From Gammaproteobacteria bacterium Ga0077536 (lineage in GTDB: Bacteria; Pseudomonadota; Gammaproteobacteria; Ga0077536): a DNA stretch of 36,909 nucleotides. Positions 1 through 9,991 of this stretch are shown one piece after another. The translations under genes and the position numbers were made by a program. Position 1 is the stretch's first letter. Each line of letters opens with the position of its first letter. The notes below the pieces were generated by a model, which ran no database searches, was not told the DNA's origin, and saw only the letters and a list, made by a program, of their open reading frames with translations. The stretch is from the NCBI GenBank assembly GCA_001464935.1, contig LNEL01000013.1, forward strand, positions 1-36,909, in the 5' to 3' direction.

Positions 1-410
1 ATGAAGGCCCTGCCCTTCATCATCCATGCACACGCCGAATGCGCCTGATTCGTGGGGATCCCTCAGCGCTGCGCTTCATCCGGGCTACGAGAGGCCATGC
101 TCGCGCTGCGTTGTCGTCGCTGCGTCAGCCCGGCGATCATGAAGTAGCTGTCTCACCCGGCCTCATCAGCGCCAGTGGTCAATCGAAGTCCGGCGCGAGG
201 TGTTCGGCACTTGCAACGCACGTCGATGCGGCGAATCGCCGGCGTTGCCGGGGCTGGTCCGGCGTCAGCAGCGGGGACGAGAACGGCCTCTGCCGTTCGA
301 CGCAGACCGACCCGTTCGACGCGATGGCGTGCTGGCAGCGCACGCGCGCAGTCGTGGCCTTGGATGCACTGAGATGGGAGATCGGTCGGCGACGCGCCGA
401 CAGACCGGGT
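1..410. other. Left-edge stretch without a recognisable gene
   Basis: I find no protein I recognise here on either strand. Open frames are present on both strands, but their translations are rich in Arg, Ser and Ala with no motif or clear ribosome binding site, as expected of GC-rich shadow frames. One minus-strand frame stays open from the tautomerase end down to a stop near 179, and could be a decayed remnant; I could not assign it. A dispersed-repeat fragment lies at about 55-91. The first 48 bases encode a 15-residue frame ending in TGA, which might be the tail of a gene cut by the window edge, but this cannot be decided. Confidence 0.5.
55..91. repeat. Fragment of a dispersed proteobacterial repeat
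   Basis: The stretch reads, on the minus strand, TCGTAGCCCGGATGAAGCGC and continues AGCGCTGAGGGATCC. From memory, the string GTAGCCCGGATG(A/C)AGCGCAGCG is a very common dispersed, REP- or MITE-like intergenic repeat in many proteobacterial genomes. The usual partner arm is degraded (GGGATCC instead of ATCCGGG), so this is probably a remnant. No search was possible. Confidence 0.45.
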
Positions 411-617
411 TCAGGCGTTCGGGGCTTGTCCGGCCGACTGCGCTTTCGTCACGCCGCCCACGGCGAAATGCTCGGGATGCATTTCACGGATCAGGACGCG
501 GACCGAATCCGGCGGCACGCCGAGCGTCGCGACGACGCTGTCGGTGATCGCGGCGACCATCGCGCGCTTCTGGCTGACGGTGCGTCCTTCGAGCATGTTC
601 ACTTCGATGATCGGCAT
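411..617 (-). CDS. 4-oxalocrotonate tautomerase family enzyme
   Basis: This 68-residue protein is a small beta-alpha-beta tautomerase of the 4-OT group, which interconverts keto and enol forms of 2-oxo acids, classically in aromatic meta-cleavage, and normally works as a hexamer. Visible hallmarks are Pro directly after the initiator Met (the catalytic base once Met is removed), LEGR at 9-12 carrying the Arg11 equivalent, VRV at about 39-41 carrying the Arg39 equivalent, and HFAVGG matching the HFGIGG loop of XylH/DmpI. An AAGGAG ribosome binding site lies 6-7 bases before the ATG. The neighbours give no catabolic context, so the substrate is unknown. The family call is firm. Confidence 0.9.
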   Translation of the reverse strand: MPIIEVNMLEGRTVSQKRAMVAAITDSVVATLGVPPDSVRVLIREMHPEHFAVGGVTKAQSAGQAPNA

Positions 618-712
618 GCGGGGCTCCTTTCGGCAGAGCGGTCACGGTGGCGTTGAATGGCCGGCGTATCGTGCACGCGGCTGCGGCTGAAGTCACCAGC
701 CCTGAAGGTGAC

Positions 713-1144
713 TCACGGCTTCCAGTCGGCGTGCGTCGAGATGGCGCCGGTCGCGTCCCAGCCGTGCCAGCGATCCACTGCCATCCACATGCTGAGGCGA
801 CGGTGCGCGCGGTCGGGGTAGGCGCTGCCGGTATAGCGCACGGCGAGCCGGTCGATGTCGGCGAGATCGGTATCGTCATGGATGTCGACGATGCGACCGA
901 TCAGTGACACGTGTCGGTACCAGGACTGCCCGTCGAGCACGGTCAGCGCCACGGCCGGTCGCTCGATCAGGTAGTTCGCGCGCACGCGGCTGGCATCCAT
1001 GTTCAGCAGCACGCGGCCGTTCTCCCAGTCATACCAGGTGGCAACGGTGTGCGGGCTGCCGTCCGGACGCGTGCTCGCCATCACGGCGGCATTGGGTTCG
1101 CGCAGCAGCGCATCGACTGAAGGCGGCACGGGTGGTCTGGGCAT
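713..1144 (-). CDS. PPOX-class (pyridoxamine 5'-phosphate oxidase fold) flavin/F420-binding protein
   Basis: The 143-residue protein has the split-barrel pattern of the PPOX-type FMN/F420 family: an N-terminal helix (PSVDALLREPNAAVMAS), the strand-turn TRPDGSPHTVATWYDW, a second strand GRVLLNMDASRVRANYL with Arg/Ser residues typical of phosphate contacts, then PAVALTVLDG and a VSLIGRIVDI strand. Members are cytoplasmic flavin- or F420-dependent reductases or small flavin-binding proteins; the cofactor cannot be told from sequence by eye. It lies between the tautomerase and the TPR gene on the same strand, with about 95 bases to the tautomerase. Ribosome binding is only weakly supported (AGGAC/CAGG close to the ATG). 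Confidence 0.82.
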   Translation of the reverse strand: MPRPPVPPSVDALLREPNAAVMASTRPDGSPHTVATWYDWENGRVLLNMDASRVRANYLIERPAVALTVLDGQSWYRHVSLIGRIVDIHDDTDLADIDRLAVRYTGSAYPDRAHRRLSMWMAVDRWHGWDATGAISTHADWKP

Positions 1145-1210
1145 CCTGGTCCTGTCCTGATGAGGTGGGTGATTCAGGCGCGTCCGGTTCGCTGCGCGCG
1201 CCGTTCGGCT

Positions 1211-2953
1211 TCAGGGCGCGCGTGCCGACAGGGCGAGCGTCGTGTCGACGCGTGCACCGGCCAGCTTCACGTCGGCGCGGGCCCAGGCTTTGGCCAGGCG
1301 CGCGTCGATGACCGCGGCCAGCGCGTCCTTCTGTTGCGCGCGCAGCGCCTGTGCGAGGCCGCTCAGCGCCCAGCCGTTGTCGCGATGGCGCTTCAGATCC
1401 TGCCAGAACACGGTTTCGGCTTCGGCCGCGCGCCCGGCGGCGAGCAGCACCGTGCCCAGCGCGTGACGTGGCGGATAGGCCCACTCGGAGGGCTCGGTGT
1501 AGACCAGCGCCTCTTCGAGCCGCACCGCCAGTTCGAGCTGGGCGACCGCCTCGTCGTAACGGCCTTCGGCGGCGGCGATTTCTCCGGCCAGCGAGGGCAC
1601 GCCGATGCCGAGAATCGAACGCGCCTTGTTCGGCGAGAACAGGTTCTGCTCGAGCGTGGGATTCTTCATCGTCTCCTCGAGCGCGGCGAGCGCCGCGCGG
1701 GCTTCGTCGAGACGGCCGGTAGCGGTGAAGGCCTGGCCGCGGATGTATTGCCAGGCGCCCGTCAGGAATGCGCTAGAGGCAGGCGGCGCCGGCGTTTTCA
1801 GAATCTCGTCCCACTGTCCGAAGCGCACCATCGTCCAGTACGGCACCACGCGGAACGCGGCGGCCAGCGGCATCGCCTCGAGCGTCTTGTCGTCGATCTT
1901 CGACGCCACTTTCGTGCCCGCCTCGCGTGCCAGCCCGAGTTGACCGTCGAACATCGCGGCGAACCACAGGAAGTGGATGTTGTGCGGGTAGTAGGCCATC
2001 GGGTACAGGCCCTGCGCGCGGCACTGCGTGATGTAGTCCTCGTCCGCGACGACCGCCATCTCGTTGCTCCGGATGGCGTCGGCGTAGCGCCCGACGCGCT
2101 GGTAGATGTGCGACGGCATGTGCACCATGTGGCCCGCCGCCGGCATCAGGGTCAACAGTGTGTCGGCGGACTTTTCCGCGCGCTCGGGGGTTGGCGTGGG
2201 TTCGAGCAGGTGGATGTGCAGATGGAGCGCGCCCGGATGCTGCGGGTTGCGTTTCAGCACGTCTTCGGTGAGTGCGACGATCTCGGCCGTGCCTTCGTGC
2301 GGACTGCCGTCGGGCATCCAGTAACCCCACGGGCGCAGATCCATCATCGACTCGACGTAGAGCACCGCGATGTCGAGATCGTCCGGGAACTGCTGGTGCA
2401 CGGCACGCATCGCGTCCGCATAAGCCTGGTCGTTCGTCTTGCGATGTTCGGGATCGCCGGTGTAGCGCTTCAGCAGCGCGGCGATCAGCGCCTGTTCACG
2501 CGGCGTGGCCTGGGCGGCCAGCGACTGTGCGCGCTCGGCGAACTCCAGCGCATGCGGTTCCTCGTTGGGTTCCATCACCGCATTGATGTTCGGGCCCAGC
2601 ACCAGCGCCTGGCCCCAGTAGGCCATCGCCAGGGTCGGGTCGAGCCGGGCCGCTTCGCGGAACGCACGGCGCGCCTCGGCGTGATTGAACGCGTACGCGA
2701 GCTTCAGTCCCTGATCGATGAAGCGCTGCGCGTCGGCATTCTGAGTGCTGACCGGGAAAGTGTGCGTGCCGAGGTTCTGCAGGCGCGGCGCCAGTTCGCC
2801 CTGGGGCCCGGGCGCACTCGCCGCGGGCGATTCGTCGTAGTGCTTGTGGGTGGTGGCCGCTGGCTGCTCGGCCAGGGCATTCGCCGAAAATGCATGGAGT
2901 CCGGCGAGCAGCATGCTCCCCAACAGCGTGGCCGATGTCGTGATCTTTTTCAT
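1211..2953 (-). CDS. Exported TPR-repeat protein of unknown role
   Basis: About 580 residues. The N-terminus MKKITTSATLLGSMLLAGLH followed by a small-residue stretch ending ANALA is a Sec signal peptide with an Ala-x-Ala cleavage site. TPR-like helix pairs follow (AYAFNHAEARRAFREAARLDP; ALEFAERAQSLAAQ; GRLDEARAALAALEE; GRYDEAVAQLELAVRLEEAL; GRAAEAETVFWQDLKRH). The middle carries a conserved-looking His-rich part, ALHLHIHLLEPTPTPERA then AAGHMVHMPSHIYQRVGRY, found in a family of periplasmic TPR proteins of undetermined function. Two ATGs are in tandem (2956 and 2953); GAGGG sits 3 and 6 bases upstream respectively, so I chose the second. No enzymatic motif is seen. Probably a periplasmic scaffold. 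Confidence 0.85.
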   Translation of the reverse strand: MKKITTSATLLGSMLLAGLHAFSANALAEQPAATTHKHYDESPAASAPGPQGELAPRLQNLGTHTFPVSTQNADAQRFIDQGLKLAYAFNHAEARRAFREAARLDPTLAMAYWGQALVLGPNINAVMEPNEEPHALEFAERAQSLAAQATPREQALIAALLKRYTGDPEHRKTNDQAYADAMRAVHQQFPDDLDIAVLYVESMMDLRPWGYWMPDGSPHEGTAEIVALTEDVLKRNPQHPGALHLHIHLLEPTPTPERAEKSADTLLTLMPAAGHMVHMPSHIYQRVGRYADAIRSNEMAVVADEDYITQCRAQGLYPMAYYPHNIHFLWFAAMFDGQLGLAREAGTKVASKIDDKTLEAMPLAAAFRVVPYWTMVRFGQWDEILKTPAPPASSAFLTGAWQYIRGQAFTATGRLDEARAALAALEETMKNPTLEQNLFSPNKARSILGIGVPSLAGEIAAAEGRYDEAVAQLELAVRLEEALVYTEPSEWAYPPRHALGTVLLAAGRAAEAETVFWQDLKRHRDNGWALSGLAQALRAQQKDALAAVIDARLAKAWARADVKLAGARVDTTLALSARAP

Positions 2954-3152
2954 CATATTCCCTCAGTCGTGTATGGCAGTATACGCGGGCCGCTCGCGCC
3001 GCTGCCTGACGGATTTTTTCGCATGCATTGTGCGCCTGGCACCGGCAGTCGCCGTCAGCGGCCATGTCGGGCTGGCAGCCCGGTGCTGGCAGTGCGCCTT
3101 GTGCATCGCATACAGTGGGCTCGAGCCCGTCTCCGGCCAAGGAATCGCGTCA

Positions 3153-3296
3153 TTGTCGAAACTTCCGCTGCGTTTTGTGGGCATCGTCATGCTGAGCCTG
3201 GCGATTGTGTTCGCGAGTTGCTCGGCGTTCGTCCGCAGTGCGAAGGGCCCGGACCAGACCCCGGCGACCGAACAGGCCGGCGGCGCGGATCACTGA
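3153..3296 (+). CDS. Small lipoprotein-like protein, TTG start
   Basis: A 47-residue frame begins at TTG 3153 with AAGGAA centred about 11 bases upstream, and ends 3 bases before the ATG of the XpaC-like gene. The peptide has a short basic start (LSKLPLRF), a hydrophobic run (VGIVMLSLAIVF) and ASC, resembling a lipobox, followed by a hydrophilic tail ending in EQAGGADH. An alternative ATG at 3189 would lose half the hydrophobic run, so TTG is preferred. Tight coupling to the next gene suggests a three-gene unit with the XpaC-like and TelA-like proteins. Its function is unknown; existence is inferred from ribosome binding site, topology and spacing. Confidence 0.5.
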   Translation: MSKLPLRFVGIVMLSLAIVFASCSAFVRSAKGPDQTPATEQAGGADH

Positions 3297-3299
3297 CCG

Positions 3300-4133
3300 A
3301 TGCAGGAACTGCTGCGCAAAGGCCGTGCCTGGGCGGCCGTGTTCAAGAGCGCGGCGCTGTTCATGTTGCCCGGGCCGCTGTTCTTTGCAGCCTTGATCGA
3401 CCTCGCCAGCGGCCACGTCGAGCAGTTCATGTTCAGCGGCGGTGCGCTTGCCTGCCTGTGGACTGCGGGTGCCGTCAGCTTTGCCGGGCTGGTCGAGGAA
3501 GCCCGGTTCTTTGTCGGGCAGCGGCTCGATCCGCCGCGCGTTCCCCTGAAGCTGCTGAGCCTGGCCCTGACGGCGCTCGGCACCGGGCTCGCGGCGACGT
3601 CCGGCGGTCACGGGCCGTTGAGTGCGCTGCTGCTCGCTGCGCTCGCCGCTGGTGGCCACCGCGCGTTCTTCGGCCGCGACCCGCGGCCGCATCGCATCGA
3701 ACTGCCGCCCGTTGCCGGCGTCGATGTCGCCGCCGTGATGGCCCAGCTGAAGCAGGCCCATGGACGCCTGCAGGGCATCAACACGGCCGCCGGCGCGATT
3801 GCCGTGCCCGAGTTCGGGCAGCGCCTCAGGCGCATCACCGCCATCGGTTATCGCATTCTCGAAGAAATCGAACGCGACCCGCGTGACGCGTCGCGGGCAC
3901 GCAAATTCCTGAACGTCTATCTCGACAGCGCGGAGCGCGTCACCGTGGAATACGCGCGCAGCCATCGCCAGTTGCGCAATCGGCCGCTCGAGGACAATTT
4001 TCGCCAGCTGCTGATCGACATGGAAACCACCTTCGAGGCGCAGCACCGAAGATTGCTGGAGAACGATGCGCTGGCGCTGGACGTCGAAATCGAAGTGCTC
4101 AATGAGCGCCTGAAGCGCGAAGGACTGAACTGA
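3300..4133 (+). CDS. XpaC-like membrane protein (5-bromo-4-chloroindolyl phosphate hydrolysis family)
   Basis: The 277-residue protein has about four hydrophobic segments in the first 120 residues (roughly 12-35, 47-67, 83-101, 107-119) and a soluble helical C-terminal half (GVDVAAVMAQLKQAHGRLQG; RKFLNVYLDSAERVTVEYARSH; RLLENDALALDVEIEVLNERLK). This layout, especially the LNVYLDSAERV-type helix and the LDVEIEVLNERLKREGL tail, matches XpaC-family proteins, which are regularly encoded beside TelA-like proteins. The biochemical role is unclear despite the family name. It starts 3 bases after the small upstream gene and ends 24 bases before the TelA-like gene, so the three are probably co-transcribed. 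Confidence 0.8.
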   Translation: MQELLRKGRAWAAVFKSAALFMLPGPLFFAALIDLASGHVEQFMFSGGALACLWTAGAVSFAGLVEEARFFVGQRLDPPRVPLKLLSLALTALGTGLAATSGGHGPLSALLLAALAAGGHRAFFGRDPRPHRIELPPVAGVDVAAVMAQLKQAHGRLQGINTAAGAIAVPEFGQRLRRITAIGYRILEEIERDPRDASRARKFLNVYLDSAERVTVEYARSHRQLRNRPLEDNFRQLLIDMETTFEAQHRRLLENDALALDVEIEVLNERLKREGLN

Positions 4134-4157
4134 TCCCTTGCAACCGGAGAACCGACC

Positions 4158-5309
4158 ATGACCGCACCGAGCGACACCACGTCCGCCACCGTCCCGCCGG
4201 CCTCCACCCAGGCACTGCCGGCGGCAGAGGTCACGAGTTTTGCCGCCGCCACCGGCGAACGTCGCGCCGAGATCGAACGCGCGATGAGCGAACTGGATCT
4301 GGGCGACAGCAACTCCGTGATGTTCTTCGGGACCAGCGCGCAGGGCGCCGTGACGACCGTTGCCGATGAAATGCTCGAGGGCGTGCGCAACAAGGACAGC
4401 GGTCCGGCCGGCCAGGCCCTGAACGACATGGTCTCGACCCTGCGCGGCTTCTCGCTCGAGGAACTCGCCGGCCAGAAGCCCGGCCTGCTGTCACGTCTGC
4501 TGGGGCGCGCGAAGCCAATCGCGAAAGTGCTGCAGCAGTACGAGGAAATCCGCAGCCAGATCGACGCCATCAGCAACCGGCTCGACGCCCATACCAGCAC
4601 GCTGATGCGCGACATCAGCCTGCTCGATCGCCTGTACGACAAGACGCTGGGGTACTTCCATGCGCTGGCCGTGTACATCGCAGCCGGCGAGGAACATCTG
4701 CGGCGACTGGACACGGAAACAGTTCCCGCGCTCGCGCGCGAAGCCGCCGACAGCACCGACGTGATGAAGGCGCAGGCACTGCGCGACATGCGTGCGCGGC
4801 GCGACGATCTCGAGCGGCGCGTGCACGATCTGAAGCTGACGCGCCAGGTCACGATGCAGAGCCTGCCGTCGATCCGCCTCGTGCAGGAGAATGACAAGGC
4901 GCTGGTCGGCAAGATCGGCTCGACGATGGCGAACACCATTCCACTGTGGCGCCAGCAGCTCGCGATGGCGGTGACGATTGCGCGCTCCGCCGAAAGCGGC
5001 GAGACGCTGAAGCAGGCGACGGATCTGACGAACGACCTGCTGACCGCCAACGCCGACACGCTGCGCGAATCCACGCAACAGATTCGCACGCAGGTCGAGC
5101 GCGGGGTGGTCAGCATCGAAGCGGTCAAGCAGGCGAACGACGCGCTGATCGGCACCATCGACGACACGCTGCGCATCGCGGAGGAGGGCAAACGCCAGCG
5201 CGCGGCGGCCGAGCAGCAGCTGATTGCCTGCGAAGCGGAGCTGAAGCAGGCGCTGGTGTCGGCGCGCGCACGCGTGCAGACGCCGCCCGCTGCCACGCCG
5301 CAGGGGTAA
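4158..5309 (+). CDS. TelA-like toxic-anion resistance family protein
   Basis: A 383-residue, mostly alpha-helical cytoplasmic protein. Family features are the early FGTSAQGAVTTVADEMLEGVRNKDSGPAG segment, the LLSRLLGRAKPIAKVLQQYEEIRSQIDAI helix, the coiled-coil part around MRARRDDLERRVHDLKLTRQ, and the core LVQENDKALVGKIGSTMANTIPLWRQQLAMAV, which is very characteristic of TelA/KlaA. TelA homologues were first linked to tellurite resistance and later to envelope stress and antimicrobials; the mechanism is not settled. An ACCGGAGAACCGACC ribosome binding region precedes the ATG. Paired with the XpaC-like gene, as in many bacteria. Confidence 0.9.
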   Translation: MTAPSDTTSATVPPASTQALPAAEVTSFAAATGERRAEIERAMSELDLGDSNSVMFFGTSAQGAVTTVADEMLEGVRNKDSGPAGQALNDMVSTLRGFSLEELAGQKPGLLSRLLGRAKPIAKVLQQYEEIRSQIDAISNRLDAHTSTLMRDISLLDRLYDKTLGYFHALAVYIAAGEEHLRRLDTETVPALAREAADSTDVMKAQALRDMRARRDDLERRVHDLKLTRQVTMQSLPSIRLVQENDKALVGKIGSTMANTIPLWRQQLAMAVTIARSAESGETLKQATDLTNDLLTANADTLRESTQQIRTQVERGVVSIEAVKQANDALIGTIDDTLRIAEEGKRQRAAAEQQLIACEAELKQALVSARARVQTPPAATPQG

Positions 5310-5525
5310 GTCGCGCCGGACATAGGCGCGGCGGTGCGGCATGAGCGTGGAAGGCGACGCAACTCGGATGCCGCATCGTGAAGGCCGGCCTCCCGCACCC
5401 GGCGGGCGCGGAAAAAGGGACGCCGGGCGTGCCCGACGTGCGATGATCGCCCCGCGCCGACGTCGCAGCTGCCGTCCGTTGCCGCTGCCTTTTCCCCATT
5501 TCGCGCGCGAGGCGCCATCACCCCC

Positions 5526-6893
<1,368 letters not shown>

Positions 6894-6895
6894 CG

Positions 6896-8209
<1,314 letters not shown>

Positions 8210-8280
8210 ACCCCGCGGCGCGCGACGGACTGTCGTAAGCTGGGTGCCTCGGCGCACTGCTGCCCTGACTGGAGATCCCC

Positions 8281-9234
8281 ATGGCCCGCTTCAAGACTCT
8301 GCTCTATGCGAAGGACCGCAAGCAGCCGCGCATCGCGCGAATCACCTTCAACCGGCCGGAGAAGTACAACGCCATCACCGATCGCACGCCCGGCGAGATC
8401 CGCGAGGCCGTCGCGCTGGCGAACGCCGATGACGACGTGCACGTGATCGTGCTGCAGGGCAGGGGCGACGCCTTCTGTGCCGGCTACGACATCGGGCTGT
8501 TCGGCGAAGCGGACGGCGAGCATCCGTGCAAGCAGGAAAAGACGCCGTGGGATCCGATGCGCGACTACGCGGCGATGAAACAGTACACCGACGATTTCAT
8601 GAGCCTGTGGCGTTCATACAAGCCCGTGATCGCACGGGTGCAGAAATATGCGATCGCCGGTGGCTCGGACATCGCGCTGTGCTGCGATCAGATCGTGATG
8701 GACGAAGACGCGCGCATCGGTTACATGCCGACCCGCGTGTGGGGATGTCCGACGACCGCGTGGTGGGTCTATCGCCTCGGCATCGAACGCGCGAAACGCA
8801 TGTTGCTGACCGGAGACCTGATCGATGGCCGCACCGCGCAGGCCTGGGGCCTCGTGAGCGCCGCGGTGCCCTTGGCCGATCTCGACAGCACCGTCGATGC
8901 GTTGGCCGCGCGCATGGCCAGCGTGCCGAAAGCGCAGTTGATGATGCAGAAACTGATGATCAACCAGGCCTTTGACAACATGGGGCTCGCGAACACGCAG
9001 ATGATTGCGACGCTCTTCGACGGCATCACGCGGCACAATCCCGAAGGGATGTGGTTTCGCCGTCACGCCCAACTGCACGGTTTCAAGGATGCCGTGCGCT
9101 GGCGTGATTCGGGCGAGCCGATCCCGGAAGGAGACGAGGCGCGGGCGCTGATCGCGGACATCGAAGCGAAACTGGCGGCGCCGCGCCGGCGCGCCCGGCG
9201 CCGGGCCGCCACCGGGCCTACGGGCGGTTCTTAA
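8281..9234 (+). CDS. Crotonase-fold (enoyl-CoA hydratase/isomerase family) protein with altered active site
   Basis: A 317-residue crotonase-superfamily protein: FNRPEKYNAI (23-32), VIVLQGRGDAFCAGYDI (55-71, first oxyanion-hole strand), AIAGGSDIALCCDQIVM (124-140, second oxyanion-hole loop), then RAKRMLLTGDLIDGRTAQAWGLV. The two catalytic glutamates of classical enoyl-CoA hydratase are absent by eye: the GGGxE position reads GGSDI (Asp130) and the PE position reads MPTRVWG (Thr151 region). It may be a CoA-binding member with another reaction. A TGGAGATCCCC ribosome binding region precedes the ATG. The 3' end overlaps the convergent UPF0149 gene by 17 bases, and the Arg/Ala tail (RRRARRRAA) lies near that overlap. 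Confidence 0.85.
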   Translation: MARFKTLLYAKDRKQPRIARITFNRPEKYNAITDRTPGEIREAVALANADDDVHVIVLQGRGDAFCAGYDIGLFGEADGEHPCKQEKTPWDPMRDYAAMKQYTDDFMSLWRSYKPVIARVQKYAIAGGSDIALCCDQIVMDEDARIGYMPTRVWGCPTTAWWVYRLGIERAKRMLLTGDLIDGRTAQAWGLVSAAVPLADLDSTVDALAARMASVPKAQLMMQKLMINQAFDNMGLANTQMIATLFDGITRHNPEGMWFRRHAQLHGFKDAVRWRDSGEPIPEGDEARALIADIEAKLAAPRRRARRRAATGPTGGS

Positions 9235-9991
9235 CCTTCTCCTGCTCGGGCAGCGCACCGAGCGGGCCGCGGGAGGTGCGCACGGCGGCGAGGATCTGCA
9301 CCGCTTCCTGCAGGCTCGGCTGCGGCTGGTGGCCCTTGTAGATCCGAGCTGCGGCGGGATTCGCGTGCATCGCGATCGCGAACAGCGCGCGATTGGTGAC
9401 CGAGTCCGGGCGCGCCTTGAAGTTCTCGCTCTGGCTGACTGCGATGCCGAAAGCATTGACCCAGTCGCGGCGGGCAATCTGCGGATTCTCCACGTATTGA
9501 TCGAACGCGCTGTTGCCGAGGATCGACGCGAACCGTGCCGGCGCTTGCGACAGGCCGAGATCGATCTGGCGCATCCAGCCGACGATGCGTTCGACGAAGG
9601 CGCCGAACTGCAGTTCGTCCTGGATGACGATGGGCACGCGCCAGCCGGTTTCATTCCAGATCAGGGGCAGCCAGGCGCCGGGGCGCAGGCCGATCGGCAG
9701 CACCAGCAGGGCGGTCAGCAGGCCTTCGATGGCGTGCAGGCTCAGTGCGCCATAGGGCCAGGCCGGGTTGCGGACCAGTGCCGCCAGACTGTGCAGGTCG
9801 CTCTCGGTGAAGGGCTGATGACCGCAGGTTTCGATGGTCGGCGTCTTGACTTCCACCCCCGGCGCGTAGCGCGCCGAGCGGGCGGTGCCGGTGACGGGGG
9901 CGGCGGGCGTCGGTGCCGGCGTCGGCGCCTCGGCCTTGGCCTTCGGTTTGCGTTTCGAGGTCACGGGCAATCGTTCTGATTCAGCTTGCAA
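9218..9991 (-). CDS. UPF0149 (YgfB/YecA-like) family protein, TTG start
   Basis: About 257 residues. A basic, Pro/Ala-rich leader (residues 11-35) precedes the domain. The domain signature is [27 protein letters not shown] (about 86-112), the helix that defines UPF0149, then [15 protein letters not shown]. The function of the family is unknown; some members end in an SEC-C zinc motif, which is missing here. The best start is TTG at 9991, with GGGGAG about 6 bases upstream, inside the end of pckG (11-base overlap), which implies coupling to pckG. GTG 9964 is an alternative. The 3' end overlaps the crotonase gene by 17 bases. Confidence 0.75.
   Translation of the reverse strand: MQAESERLPVTSKRKPKAKAEAPTPAPTPAAPVTGTARSARYAPGVEVKTPTIETCGHQPFTESDLHSLAALVRNPAWPYGALSLHAIEGLLTALLVLPIGLRPGAWLPLIWNETGWRVPIVIQDELQFGAFVERIVGWMRQIDLGLSQAPARFASILGNSAFDQYVENPQIARRDWVNAFGIAVSQSENFKARPDSVTNRALFAIAMHANPAAARIYKGHQPQPSLQEAVQILAAVRTSRGPLGALPEQEKVKNRP

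Noticed and set aside
1160..3886. A 908-codon open frame on the plus strand
   Set aside because: It is antisense to the TPR protein for most of its length, its translation is Arg- and His-rich without any domain, and it runs across several real genes. GC-rich codon use keeps the antisense frame open.
5310..5525. Possible small gene or terminator between the TelA-like gene and dbpA
   Set aside because: Short frames here have no motif or ribosome binding site, and I found no hairpin followed by a U-run.
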